From NCBI GenBank assembly GCA_032433765.1, contig JAVIAB010000073.1, forward strand, positions 54,659,787-54,723,786: DNA of 64,000 nt, in the 5' to 3' direction. This document shows positions 26,462 through 41,600 of this stretch, one piece after another; position 1 is the first letter of the stretch; the number at the start of each line of letters is the position of its first letter. The notes under the pieces were generated by a model that did no database searches, was not told the DNA's origin, and was given only the letters and a program-made list of their open reading frames with translations. A program made the position numbers and the translations under genes. This stretch comes from Megaustenia siamemsis (Eukaryota; Mollusca; Gastropoda; Stylommatophora; Ariophantidae).

Positions 26462-29400
26462 GATGTAGGAGTGAGTATTATTGTGCCTATGCCATCCAAC
26501 TTATACAACTCTCTTTTCCTGTTACATGTAAACTTGTAACAATCTATTCTTTTCTGCTTCTTTTCCCCCATTTCTCTGTTCTCTTTTATCTCTCATGAAT
26601 GAAAGAATATATATATATATATATATATATACATATGACCTAAGAACCCTCAGTATTTAATGCCTTGCTTACTATGCTGGCTGATGAAGTGAAATGCACT
26701 GATTTCAGAACTATAAGTTTGATGGATCACATGATACCAATTTTTACTTCAAATTATACAAGGGAGAATCCAAAATAAAATCACTATGGAATTAAAATTG
26801 AAAAATAATTTGGATTCAGGAACGACAGTGGGACAAGAAAAGTTATCTTCTCCATACAAATGTTAATTAAAAGTACATTGCAGTAAACAAACTAATTTAT
26901 GTGTGCTTCACAGATTACATGATCTGTACTCTGGATAATATGCATAACTGAAAGTACACCTGAAAGATATACATCTTGATGATTCAGACACAAGACTGAT
27001 ATTAAATTATGCTGGGAGCAAATAGCAGTGATAAGATTTAACAGAGAGCTATGTACCTATTGATATGAAAATATGGGACTGGTTGGTCTCAAGGCAAGAT
27101 GTCAGCCTTGAGACAGAAAAATTTTTTGTGGGTTCAAATCCGGCTACACCGGTTGTGATTTTTATTTATGCTTTCTCTCTGCAGCAACCACTCCTGGTCT
27201 CAGCAGCGAGGCTCGGCTTGAAATGTCAATTACTCATTGATGGAAAAAATATGAGTACCTTCGAAGTTGGAGTTATCTGCCTGTGCGGCAAGGGACCCTT
27301 GTGCACACGGCTACCAGGGAAAAATGGATTAACACACAAAATTCAGTTCCTAGTCACTAGGGACTTCGTCAGAGGTAAAAGCTGGCATACGAAAAATAAA
27401 AATATAACAAGAGGAATTAAACAGGGCTGTGTTCTGTCTCTGTGCTTCTTCATTTTATGCACAGAGGAGATCTTTAAAGAAATTATGGAAATATTCTGGT
27501 TTTAAACATCAAGGACATACAATTAACAACGTAAGATATGCAGATGACTCTTTACTACCAGCAGAAAGTCTAGAAGAACCACAACAACTAGGTAGTTTAA
27601 TAAACAGGAAAAGCAACCAATATGGATTAGTTATAAATATTAAAAGCCTATAACTAGGATAAAAAAAGATAGATGATACTCAGAAACCTACAAGTCAATA
27701 TCAAGGAAAATAGAAAGAATCTAGCAAGAATTCAAATACATAGCTGGCTTGGATGTAGCATTATTCGTGACAGAAAATGTGAGAAAGAAAGAAAGAAAAT
27801 AACAGCAATGGCATAAAGCATTTTTAACAACATGAAATATATACTGAAATCAAAGTAAATAACATCAGAACTCAAACTGAGAATATAATAACATGCTATA
27901 TCAACTTGACATTCCTGTATGATGCAGAAGCATGATCATTAAATAAGAGAACAGAAAAGAAATATGAACCTTGAAATACAGATATATGGAACAACTAGAA
28001 TTATACCCATGCTATGCTACAAGATTTAAGTAGTTTAAATTCATGATGACTGCTTTTAAGTTTCCTTTGATTGCATTACAAAAAATATATTAACTATCCT
28101 CTATGTCAGACAATATCCATTAATTATTTGTGTAGAAATGAATGAAGTGATGTATGTGTAAAAATGCAAACAAAATAAAAGTATTAAAAAAAACTTGCTT
28201 TTAAAGAAAAGAAAAAAACATATTCACCATATCTTGAATCCATACATCTATTCTTCTGATACTTTAGTTTACCCATTAAGGGGCATCGACCGGACATGTT
28301 TTACTAGTTTATGGCCTACCAGCCCAACATTTCAATCTTCTACATAATACATCCATTTATTCACATCTTGAATCCATACATCTAATTTATTCACCACATC
28401 TTGAATCCATACATATAATTTATTCACCACATCTTGAATCCAAACATATAATTTATTCACCACATCTTTAATCCATACATATAATTTATTCACCACATCT
28501 TTAATCCATACATATAATTTATTCACCATATCTTTAATCCATACATATAATTTATTCACCGCATCTTGAATCCATACATCTACTTCATTTACCACATCTT
28601 GAATCCAAAAACCTAAATCATCTTTCACATCATAAATCCATTAAAGAGAGAAAAAAATTTTCAGCACTAGAGTTGAAAGCAGTCAGCAATTCACAGCTGA
28701 CTTTCAGCCAGGATAAGTCCATATTCTCTTGGAGCCAGTCTGGTCAATTGAGTTGAGTAGGGATTGAGAAGGAAGAAACACCAGTAAGTACTCACAAAAA
28801 CAACGTTTGAAGATGGATGTTTTGGCCAAAAATGCTCAAATAACACAACTACAACACAATACATGAAAACCCAGTTAATGTTCTTTTAAGAGTTGTCAGT
28901 GAAGAGTAAAAAAAGTAGTCATCAACTGAACACAGGAGAAGTTTTGTAATTAATAAATACTCAAGTCAAAAGAAATTAAAATAAAAGTAATTTCCTAATA
29001 TACGAAAAAGTAATTAATTTTAGTGAAACAATGCTAAAATAGACTACTTGCATTATGGTTAGTGCACTAACCTGCCTACCCAAATGTGTCAGTTAAGGAA
29101 GGTAACATTTTTTTCCAACCTTGGGGTCCACCCAGTCTTTTTAAAGGGGTACCAGAGAAACTTTTAATGAAGGAGAGGTAGCGAGGAAGAAACCTGGCTA
29201 TACCATCTCATAAAGCTGAGGCTTAGTACAGTGTAATCATTAAAACGTTATTCCCTAAAGACAATTGCCATGGGACTACCATAAACCTTAATACTAAAAC
29301 TAAATCTTAAAAAAGAAATGAAAAACTCGATGAACCCCAATCAATAGAATCATTTTTCTGTATTTCCAGATAAAGTGGGAAAAAAGGATAAAAATAATAT

Positions 29401-32400
29401 AATGCAATGAGTTATAATTGTCTTTCTCTGGTGGTGAGGCAAAAATAATAACACTAATTTAAAATTACACAATAAGACAATTCATTTTTTGTGTGCGAAA
29501 TAATAATCAAATATAAAACATCTCAACATGCAAAAACAAATCATCATCAACTTTAATTTAGGGAAAAGAAAAATATGGGAAAAGGTAAAAAATTGTTTAA
29601 TATAATTCGAACAAGTCACAAATAAATTATTTAGGCACAAGAAAAGGCATAATACCCTATTGGAAGTCATCTTTGAGGGTAAAAAAAAACATAAACGAAA
29701 TATAAACAAGGCTAAAATAGACTAACAATATCATGAAATGGACAGGGGAACTTATGATCAAGTACACTGCAAAGGTAAAGGACAGGGTGATGCTTTATGG
29801 CAGCCAGCCTCGGATGTTAAGACAGCACAAGATGATGACTTTTATAAACACAAGTTATGTTATATCCATTCGACAAATGTAGGTAAGCTACAGCTGTAGG
29901 AGCCTGGTATGTCACAATTTTTTTCTATTTACTGGGTGGATGATAGAGTTCATATATACTTCTTCTTCTTCTACCTTTTCAGCTCCCAGTGGAGCATAGG
30001 TCTTCAACAAACACTTTCCAAGTCGTTCTGATTTTTGCCATTCTTTTAAGATCATTCTATGTCTTCCCCATCATCTTCATCTCTGCTTCTATCTGTCTTC
30101 TCCAAGAATTCTTTGGTCTTCCTCTCTGTCTTTTCCCCTGGGGATTCCTAAAAAGGGCCTGTTGTGTAAGACTCTCAGTTGGCTTCTGCAGTCCGTGTCT
30201 ATCCAGCGCCATCGTCTTTGCTGTATCTCTTTATCCACTGGTATTTGACTGGTACATTTCCATAATTCCATGTTAGTGATTTTGTCCTGCCTTTTCCATC
30301 CTTTTATTCTGCATAAGCATCCATTAATGAAAGTCTGTATCTTCATGATTGTCAATTTTAGTTCATATATACAGTATATATGAATGCTTGAGAACACACG
30401 AAAAAATAACTAGGCTATCATAAACTTATAACGACATGTCTGAGAAAAATCACTCAACATCTACTATAATTTCTAGTTTATTTTTGTGTTGTACTATGAG
30501 AATCTTTAAGTGTTTATAAGTAAAGTAAAGTTCCGTGCCTTGCTAGCATAGGGTAAGTAAGGGGAGTATGGTGTTAGTGACCATATTTTTCCATGGCTAC
30601 AATGCACTTTTGTGAGATATGATTGATATCACACCAAACCACATTTACTTCTCAGAAAAATCTCTTGTACCCACTTAAAAAAATATATTTTTGTGTTTAT
30701 ACTGATAAAAATTATTCTGGAAATTAAGAATCTTAATCTTACAAATTGAGTAAGGTGCAAACATAAAAAAAAAAAAAAATACTTTTCATGGTTTTTTTAA
30801 AGTTAAAGATATTGGGTATAACCGAGCATCATTTGATTAAAACGTAGAGATATGGCATGTGTAGTGTATACAAACTTAATGAACAAACAGGAACATAAAA
30901 CTGGCGTGCAGATAACGAAATAAAATTTAAAAAAAAATAAAAAAAAACATAAAGGAGCAGAAACTCGCAGCCTATTAAATATTATTTTAACATTACAGCT
31001 GATGGGACGAAGATACTGGCACCAAGACTATTAATTTTGACATTTAGTGCGCCTGCCAACTCGTGAAAGCAGCCCGAACTCATTTTGTGGACTTGCAGAC
31101 GTGTAAAATTTGCCATAACACCCGTCTTTAAATTTGAAGCGGGAGCCGAGCCTCAATAACATTCGTCCCAGGGGAGATAATAAAAAATATTTATGATTCA
31201 CAATTTTGAGAAACTAAGATTTTTAAAAGTGGATTTTTAAAAGAAAACGCATGAAAGGAACAAAAGTAACTGCGTATATTATCGTATTTTCGCTTTATTT
31301 TGACACACATGGTTAGAAAAATTAATGTTCTTTTTTAAACAATCAGATTTATATTTCTTGACCTATCGGTAAGTTTTTATTTTTAAAATTAGCATTTTTA
31401 GTGGCATTATTATATTAATAATAATTAAAAAAAACCAGTTTCGTTCTTCGGTAGTCACTCCAGATACTGCTTGGTTCTGCAGCTTTTTATAGCCTATTTA
31501 AATGGCATGTCCATTTATTCCTAATGTCCACTTACGTCAAGATTGTTGTCTAATGTTAAATAAAATATATAGCACAGAAACACAAAACAAACACTGTCAC
31601 AGCACTCAAGGACACAATGTTTAGTCCATACCAGATATTTATTACAGCAGACGGTATTTATTTCTGAATACATTTAGATTGCTTTATATTCTCGTTTGTA
31701 TTTCCTAATACATAAAAAATGATTGATTATTCTTGAGAATTACAGAAGAGAACTACAATGTCTTAAAAGAGTATTATGAAGAAAAAACAACAACAGAAAA
31801 TGAGTGAGCAGGTATAAATTACAAATAACGGTAACCTCTACAACTAAAGTGTAGGTAATGGAGGCTATAAGGAACATTGGAAGGGGAGGGGTGATGGTGT
31901 GATAAGGAATTTAAAATATTCCTGGCCATGAAATACAAATGTTTTTACAGGGATATAAATTCCAGGCATAAGGTGCTACTATAAAAAATACAGATAAATG
32001 TCAAAATATAACAGCGTATACTGCTAATAATAATAATAATACAAAGTTCAAATGCGAATGAATGAATTCACGCTTCTCACGTATGATTAGGTACCAGCTG
32101 AGCCACTCTCTACTGATGTCGTCCCCCTAGACTGTAAATTAAAATCCGCCGAAATGTAAACTTATACATAACAGTTATTCCTGACACAAACGAGTTACAC
32201 CGACTCGGGCTGATATCAACTATCTCTTTTCTTGTGTGGAACAAAAAATAGATATACAATTATGCATGTAGCAGCTTTACTTGAAATTAGACAGTAGGCC
32301 CTACATAATTATACAAGTTTCGGTCACATACCTTCTTCAGTCACAGTCGAACGTGTCTGTTAGACGGCACATGCGGCAGAAATTCTAGACTCTATATGTT

Positions 32401-35400
32401 CGACAATCTTTGTTATTACGTGTCAGACCTTGCACAGGACCCGCATTGCATCTAGCCACATGGCCATGTTCTGAACGAGTTGTTCAATCTCGGCGCGGGA
32501 GCCGATGTCTGCTATTGTTGCCTTTCGCCTCAGTGTTCTTATTTGTGTTTTTCTAGGTCGGTCTCTTTTTCTTTTTACCCTTTGGTTCCCAATCATTTTA
32601 GGGCCTTCTTTGATATTCTTTTGTTTACTTCTCATCACATGACCAACATATGACCACCTTCTTCTCTTGATTACAGCACATATTTTTTTAAACGCTTTAT
32701 CATTTCTCTTATTTCTGAATTAGTCTTGGATTAATTCCACGGTATACGAAGTATTTTCCCGAGGCATTTGTTTCATAATGTATCCAGTCTATTTTCTATT
32801 TATTTATAAGCAGCTATACAATTTTATATTTTATTGTCTCCCGTTTCATCAGCTTTACAGCAGCCTTGTACGATAGCATAGATGTGTGCTTATCTTCTGT
32901 TCTTAACTCTTTCCGTACGTTCCGCCGCACAGCGCGTCATTCTCAGTTCGAATAGTGTGAACCGTCATCAAACCATATCCTTTTTACATTCGATGTACCA
33001 TCGTGGTATTGGTGAAATATAATACCTTAGTCAATTATCTAAAACTTGATAAATAATAAAATGTTATATGTTAGATAAATATAAATATGTAGATTTATTC
33101 TTAAAACCATAACAAATTGTGTCTCTGAAGTATCATCCGGTGCATTGATAAAAAGCTTTCGTATGGAAAGAGTTAAGTGAGCTGATCGCGAGGCTGCATG
33201 CTCTGTGTGCCTACAGGGGCCATGATCATCGAGAGGCGAGTAAAGAACAGAGCCACATCACCTGTTACGCATATCGCAAGAGACGTTTAGAGAGTTTGGG
33301 TGGCGACAATGTTGACCCCGGTGCTACGGAGTTCGTGCATCCGAGCTGGAGCTATCTTCAGTGTTTTGCTAGTAAGTGGCGGGTGTGCATCGGACTTGGG
33401 AACGTGCTAAGCACAAAAAGTCTGAGAGTAAAAAGTTGTTTGTTGGACAGTGAAAATGATGTGTCAACTAAACATGCTGCTCTGGTAAATGTTTGTATTG
33501 TGTTTTCTTCCTGAAACTGATGTACAGCACCCAACAAAGAAGAGAAGGTGACGGCGAAATAAGAAGAAGATCAAGAAGAAAGAAGAAGAAGAAGAAGACA
33601 TTGAGAGAAAGAGAGATTACATAGAAGTAGAAAACTTGTGAGCATTATTGGATGGTGTTAGTTTCGAGCAGTTGAAATATAAAGGAAACTCGAAGGTCCG
33701 GAGTATCAATTCTACAGCTCTTGTGCAAATGTGTAAACATGGCACATAACATAAAATACCGTAGCTCTTAAGCTAAACGAGCTCTCGTGGTTTGATTGCC
33801 GACTAAACAAGCATAACGTTTAGAAACACACTGCCCACTCTTTACCTTGTTAAACGGTGCTTCTCGCTTTAAAAAGAAGGCAGAAAGTGGACCCTTGAAA
33901 ACAAACATACAACGTAAGTGCTAGATTTACCGTTCGTTTGCGTTGTGGGAAAACTGATCCGAAATGGTTTTTAATTTTCGAAATGTGTGCAATGTCAACG
34001 GACATTGTAATTTTTTTTGTTTGTAATAGTAGGCTGGAAAAGGAAATTAATCTATAGAAATAGTCTTGGCAGAATGACTTAATGGACTAAATATGGCGGA
34101 CTTGCTCTTTATTTTCGTTCGAGTTATACAATTATTAGTAGTAACTTGTCAAAAAATGACGGGATTAACTGAATACTGTGGCTGTAATTCCAGCCTATAG
34201 GGCTTACTCGAATTCATAACATGGCTCAAATTGTTAGATTCTAGAAGTCTAACTTAGGTCTATTTCAGCCTTTGACGTGTCTGTCTCACTTTCAACCTAA
34301 TCAAAGCATTAGATTCTAGAAGTCTAAACTTAGGCCTATCTCAGCCTTTGACGTGTCTGTCTCACTTTCAACCTAATCAAAGCATTAAAAAAAAACTTTC
34401 ACGCCGAGCATCCTGTAAATAATATAAAAATACTAAACCTCCTTTATCATCACTTTCACAGCAACAACTAGTAAATTGTAAAATATCTGATTAGTAGATC
34501 TAGCCTATAGTCAACCTTTAATCATCTCCCAACTCAACTTCGCTGTACCACCCGACGCAGTGACCAAAGCGCAAGCCACCAGAAAGTTATATTACCTAAT
34601 GCACTTAAAAGTCAGTTACTGATTCCTCAGTAGGCATGGTCCTCAGAATCACTGTTGCTGCAGAGCCAGTACAAAAAGTTATTCCAGCTCCATGCAATAA
34701 CATAGTGATGATAAATATATACTATTATATATATAATCACTATGTTTTATATATATCTTCTTCTTCTACCTTTTTTAGCTCCCAGTGGAGCATGTTTTCA
34801 ACAAACACTTTCCAAGTCGTTCTGTTTTTTTGCTATTCTTTTAAGATCATTCCATGTCTTCCCCATCCTCTTCATCTCTGCTTCTATCTGTCTTCTCCAA
34901 GAATTCCTTGTTCTTCCTCTGTCTTTTCCCCTGGGGATTCCAAAAATAGGCCTGTTGTGTAATACTCTCAGTTGGCTTCCGTAGTGTGTGTCCTATCCAG
35001 CGCCATCGTCTTCACTGTATCTCTTTATCCACTGGTGTTTGACTGATACATTTCCATAATTCTATGTTAGTGATTTTGTCCTGCCATTTCCATCCTTTTA
35101 TTCTGCATAAGCATCCATTAATGAAAGTCTGTATCTTCGTGATTGTCAATTTTGTTGTTCTCCATGTTTCACAGCCATATAATAGGACCGCCTTAACATT
35201 TGAGTTGAAAATTTGTATTTTTGTATTTAAGCTAATTTCTTTGGATTTCCATATGTTTCCAAGTGCAATGAAAGCTCCTCTTGCTTTTGATATCCTTATT
35301 TTGGTATCATTTTCTGTTCCTCCCTCTTTATCTATATTACTGCCCACATATATGTAAGATTGTACATCTAATATAGGTATTTCTCCTAGTTTTATTTGGT

Positions 35401-37448
35401 TATTGCCAACTGTATTAATTCTCATAATGTTGGTCTTATCTCTATTAATCTTCAGTCCTAGCTGTTGTGATCTCTCATCAAGTATGCTCATTTTATCCTG
35501 CATCTGTTGATGGCTGTGTGATAGGAGAGCTATGTCATCAGCAAAGTCTGAATCATCAAGTTGTTTGGTCAGTGACCACTGGATTCCATTTCTGTTGTTT
35601 TGAGTTATTTTCATAATCCAATCTATGGCCAGTAGCAAGAGAAATGGAGACAGAAGGCATCCCTGCCTTACTCCTGTTCTTATTTCAAATGCTTCTTCTG
35701 TAAGCTGTCCTTCATGCACCACACTACATTTCGTTCCTTCATACATTGTTTTTATAAGGTTAATAAACTTTATGGGGATTCCGTAATGACTCAGCAACTT
35801 CCAAAGCATTCTTCTGTCTAAACTATCAAATGCCTTTTCGTAATCTATGAATCCAATATAAAGTGGGGATTTTAGTTTTAAACTTTGTTCAACTATTATA
35901 CGTGGGGTAGTTATTTGATCAGCACATGATCTGTTCTTCCTAAAACCTGCTTGTTCATCTCTCAAATTTTTCTCTATGGCCTCTTTTAGTCTCTCCAGAT
36001 TCTGCTTAATATTTTTCCTGGCGCCGATAGTAGCATAATTCCCCTATAATTTGTGCACTCCTGTAAACTTTCTTTGGTAGTTTGATCATATAACCTTCTT
36101 TCCAGTCTTTAGGTATTTCTTCCCTCTCCCAAATTTTATCTAATAGATTATGTAGCATCTTGGTAGAGGTGTTAATATCTGCTTTGATGGCTTCTGAAGG
36201 AATTTCATCTGGTCCTGTGGCTTTGCCATTTTTAAATAGTTTGATGGCTTTCATTATTTCTTCTTTGCTTGGTTTTCCACAGTTAACGTGTAACTCTTCT
36301 TCTGTTGGTAGTATATCTGGAGGATTATTTGAGCCGGGTCTATTCAAAAGTTCTTCAAAGTGCTCTTTCCATCTCTCCATTTGTTCCCCTTTATTACTAA
36401 GCAGATTTCCTTTCTTATCTTTAATGAAGGCATTGATCTGTTTGTATTTTCCACTTAATTTCTTTGTGCTGTTGTACAGTTCTTTCATATTCCCTTTATT
36501 TGCTGCTTCCTCTGTCTCTTTAGCTAGTTCATCTATATATTTCCTCTGATCCCTTTTAATGCATCTTCTCACTTCTTTGTTCACCTCTGTGTAAGCTTCC
36601 TGTGTCTTGGCTTTACTACTTCTCGTTTTGCCTTTATTTATGTCTGCTTTCTTGTTCTTTCTTTCTTTAATTTTATCCAGGGTCTCTGCTGTCATCCATG
36701 CCTTATTCTGGCGTTCTCTTTTCCCTAGTGTTTCTTCGCATGTCTCTTTCCATATATCTTTTACCTGTTTCCAATGATCTTCTATATTTATTGTATTTTC
36801 TAGTTGTTGGAGGACTTGGTATTTGTTTGATATTGTGACTGCTAATTTATCTTTAATTCCTTGTTCTTTAAGAAACCCTACATTGAAATACTTTCTACCC
36901 TTATTCGTTGTAGTATACCTTTTTAGTTTAATTTTAAGTTTGGCTAACAGAAGATGATGATCAGAAGCTACATCTGCCCCTCTATATACTTTTACATCCT
37001 GTAAGGATGACTTAAACTTATTATTAATACATATGTGATCAATTTGATTTTCCGTTCTATGATCTGGTGACACCCATGTAGCTTTGTGTATTCTTTTATG
37101 TTGGAATATTGTTCCCCCTAGGCTCACTTGATTAAGGGCGCAGAAATTCACATATATCTCTCCATTCTCGTTTATATCTCCAAGTCCATGTTTTCCCATA
37201 ATCTCTTCGAAGCCTCTGTTGTCTGATCCTGCTTTAGCATTTAGGTCTCCCATCAAGATTATAATATCCTTGGCTCGTCTTGCATCCATCTGATATTGTA
37301 GCTGTTTATAGAAATCAATCATCTTTAACTAAATCATCTTTATCGTTGGTTGGTGCATAGCATTGGATAATGTGTAATTTTATTTTGTTTTTGGTTGTTT
37401 TAAATGTTGCTCTCATTAGTCTCGGTCCTACTGCTTCCCATTCTATTA

Positions 37449-37509
<61 letters not shown>

Positions 37510-38592
37510 TTTTTACAGTGCATCTGCCCCTTAGTTACCGCCAAATCCACAGTGGGATGGCAGTCACTGGATTACACTTGTAGTTTTCTTGGACTATTAA
37601 CATGCACAGTGATTTGCCAATGACATTTGAATTATCTAGCTGAAAAAATATTTATTTAAAAATTCTTTTCTGATACACTCCAGTTTAGTTAGAAGAGGTT
37701 ACATATTTAATTTCAAATACCAGAGAGTGCTATATTATTACACATTAAAAATGCTTATTATCACAAGTCTATATCTACTAAAATAGTACAAATACAGACA
37801 CTATTTCAAGTAATGAATTCACAACTCACAAACTGAAGTCACCCCCACAAAATATTAATTATAAAAATGAGTAGAATGTAATAAACTCAGATCATCATTA
37901 ATTAATAGATGTTTCAAAGTTGCTTGGATTATAACTAAAATGCAAATATGAGATTGCAATGAGCAACTGTGTACAGAACATCAAACACTTTTTTTGAGTT
38001 AACGACGTCGAAGCAGATGAAGAATTCAGGAACGTTTCAGCCAACATGCCATTGTAGAAATTAATGGAAGAAACAAAATTGAAGACAAAAAGAGATATTG
38101 CAAAAAGTTATACTCGCTAATTAGTCTTGTGTAAATAGATGACATAAAGCCGTTTCAATAACATTAAACCTGTAGGGTTTTATAAAAAAAAATAATTTCA
38201 GGTAAAGTTAAAAAGGTCACTCCCTGAAGCAGATTTAATTCAAAGCCTGACCGTTCTAATGGACAAACGTATTACCGTCTGTCGAATACATCACGGTAGA
38301 TTAGACCAGAACAATTCACGTCATGAATTGACATCAAATTACAAGAGACAAGATGAGATAAACGATAAAACTGCATACTGATTAGAACGTGTACGTCATG
38401 TGCCAATTTGTATAATAAACGACGCACTCAGTTCAGTTATCAATTAACATCAACTATAATATTAAATTGCTCAACTGGGAGGGGGGGGGGTGTCTTTAGT
38501 GGCTTCCGATAATCACAGTTTTAAATTGGTGCCGTAGAAATTTGTGCCGCTGATAGGTGTTGAAATTATTGTCAATGTGTGGTATTGTTGGT

Positions 38593-38633
<41 letters not shown>

Positions 38634-41600
38634 TAACAGCCTAGTACTTTCCCAAACAATATCGAAACCCTTGGGCCCATCTGATATGTCTCCTCATGGA
38701 AAACAAAATACCAGAACGTAAGGAAATATAACAGGAATCATGAAAAAAGGCACCCAATCAGACACAGAAAGAAAACACGTAGCAGAAAAACACACACACG
38801 ATACCTACCCACAGGACTCTTGGTCCCACAATACACAGATGGCTCTGCTACAAATGCCACCAGAAATGGAGGGGGAGGTGTATTCTTGACGCTGAATAAT
38901 CAGGACGAGATCACCAAGTCAATAGCTACTTGGAAATTCTCAAACAACTTTAAAGCAGAAACTGAGGCCATCAGAGATGCTGCAAAACTGGCTACTCAAC
39001 ACAAAAATAACATGCACAATAAATTGGTGATTCTGACTGACGCACTGTCAGTATTATCAGCTCTAAAAAGCCCCAAGAACAATGAACTAGATGACTTGAG
39101 AACAACCCTGAATGAGAAATCACATGTTCACCAAATTTATAAATAGGTACAACAGGCCTACGTCACTGTACACTGGACAATATGACTACAAAACATGTTC
39201 TACAGGATTGCCTCCAGTACACAGACCTGAGAAGAGCAATGTGGTCCACGCCCACCTCCCTGGAAGAAAAACGATATGGGGCAATCGATTCGCTTAAACA
39301 GACAGCTGACTTCATGAGAGAGTCTGGAATCCTACTCTGATTGAGTCTTGATCGCAGAGAGAGAGAGAGAGAGAAAGAAAAGTATTTTAAGTCTGTGTAG
39401 TCAGAGACTTCCAAATATATGTCCCGTAACATAAAATGTCAAAAGAGAATGAGGAATTAAACTCATTGACCTTGAATGCACACAGTCAGTTATGAGTAGT
39501 TGACAACTTTCAGTGCATACACTTTCTGACTTGGCTCACTTCACACTCTGAATCTGAAATTTAAAAATAAAAACATGCAGCACTTGCACAGTTCTTACCC
39601 CTGAGAATCTGAGCAAGAGCTCCCACTGTCTGTGACATCCGGAGAGGCATGTGATGAGGTAGGTCTGGAGCCGTGAGGCGAGGGGAGATGGTAGTATCCT
39701 GTGTCTTTAGAAGGACATACTTGTTTGCCCAAAACCCTAAAAATAACAAAACAAGTGTAAAGAAAGGTCACAAGACTGGTGTCTGTCACAAGACTGGCAT
39801 CTGCCACAAGACTAGTATCTGTCACAAGACTGGTATCTGCCACAAAACTGGCATCTGCCACAAGACTAGTATCTGTCACAAGACTGGTATCTGTCACAAG
39901 ACTGGTATCTGTCACAACACTAGTATCTGTCAGAAGACTGGTATCTGTCACAAGACGGGTATCTGTCACAAGATTGGTATCTGTCACAACACTAGTATCT
40001 GTCAGAAGACTGGTATTTGTCACAAGACTGGTATCTGTCAGAAGATTGATTTCTGTCGCAACACTAGTATCTGTCACAAGACTGATATCCGTCACAACAC
40101 TCGTGTATGAAGAACAAAAGTGTCAGTGTCAATATTTTTAATTAACTATCAACACACTTAATGATGACGCGATTAGCACAACACATTGTGGCCACTTTTC
40201 CCATAAAAGAACAATGGCTAAGGCTGGGCCTCAAAACTTGCTAACTTCAAGCACAAGCTCACTACAGGAGTCCTCACATCACTATCATGGCCTCAGTAAA
40301 ATATCTGAAGGAAAACAAATGTTTTGTTCCCACAAACTGACCAATCTTCATATTTTGATCACGTGATTGTAAAAAAAAAAAAAAAAAAAAAAAGAATTAT
40401 ACAGACTATTGCAAGCATTAATACTAACTCTTTCCCTCGGGAAATATTTGTTTACTTTGCTAATTTTATTTGAGTAGCACTGTGTGAAGTGAGAGCCGCG
40501 ATAGCTCAGTGGTTAGTGAACTGGACTACAAAAGGATAAGAGGTAGGGTTCGATCCCAACCGACGGCTTCCGGTTCACCCCAACCTTTAATGGGAACCGT
40601 ATTTTTTTCTGGGAAAGAAAAGCGGCACGGGCGTAATACCGACCATATTACCCCCAAAATCATTTGCCGAAGGTCCGTAAAATTATGGTCACTAACACGA
40701 TATTCCCTATACGCCACTTAGCGTGACGGGGGCACTTTAGGTTTTTTTTTTACTGTGTGAAGTATCTGCAATCAACATTTTTCGGGCACATCATGAGAAG
40801 AGGAAAGTTGGAATACTTGGTTACAACTGGCAAAATAAAAGGAAAGAGAGATCGCGGACGACAAAGGGAGAAAATATTGGATAGCTTGGTGTCATGGCAT
40901 GGAAAACAGTCAACAACAGAACTGATACGATGCACTGTGGATAGAAGATTGTGGAGGGACATGATCGCCTACGCCAACCGGCAGGGTACATGATGATGAT
41001 GATGATGATGAAGTATCTAGTGGAATAAAGTGCAAACGCCTGTACAATTTGTCTTCGTTTGTCAACAAATACATCGAAATGCACATAAAACGGTGAACAA
41101 CATGAACTTATCGTTAAAGCTGTTTACCACTTTAAAATTGCCAGGAACATTAGTCCGGTGTTAATGAGTTTTAAAATCTATCTATCTATCTATTGACCTT
41201 TCGAGCCGTAGCCGGCCCATAGGGCGTAGACCAAGATACACCTTCTCCTATCTGAATTTTTGTTCTAGCAGTTTTCTTTTAAAGATATTTTATCAAATCT
41301 CGCCATTTGTCTCTGTTCTGTGCAAGCTGCTCTATCTCATTGAGGGAGCCGAATCCTGCTGTTCTTGCCTCTCTCATCAATGTTCTTCTCAGTGTCTCCC
41401 TGGGTCTTCCTCTTTTTCTCTTACCTGTTGTTTCCCACAAAATTAAAATAGTGTTGGGATAAACTGATATAACGATGATAAAACGGCTAGCTGTAAAATG
41501 TCAAATAACAAGGGTACCAGAAACTGTAAAGGACAAAAATAAAATCTAAAATGACTGAAAACCAGAGTTTCTAAAATACTGAAATTCTTTAAAGTTGAGA

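Larger units (their letters stand above)
24733..27074. other. Intron sequence with a LINE H fragment and small repeats
   Basis: Apart from 25385-25590, the duplication at 26085, (GA)n at 26410 and (AT)n at 26607-26634, nothing is recognised. Confidence 0.5.

Noticed and set aside
33296..33514. 72-codon plus-strand frame in a GC-richer stretch
   Set aside because: No recognised motif, no second exon and no clear splice site; kept only as an unexplained GC-rich region.
39595..40110. Threonine/aspartate or CHKTG repeat proteins
   Set aside because: These frames come from an 18-bp repeat; only 39599-39736 on the minus strand is real coding sequence.
40491..40570. tRNA gene (A and B boxes present)
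   Set aside because: The box pair heads a 261-base repeat with TSD and several sister copies; it cannot fold to a full cloverleaf with an acceptor stem. It is a SINE head. The same applies at 15580, 46635, 55018 and 60560.
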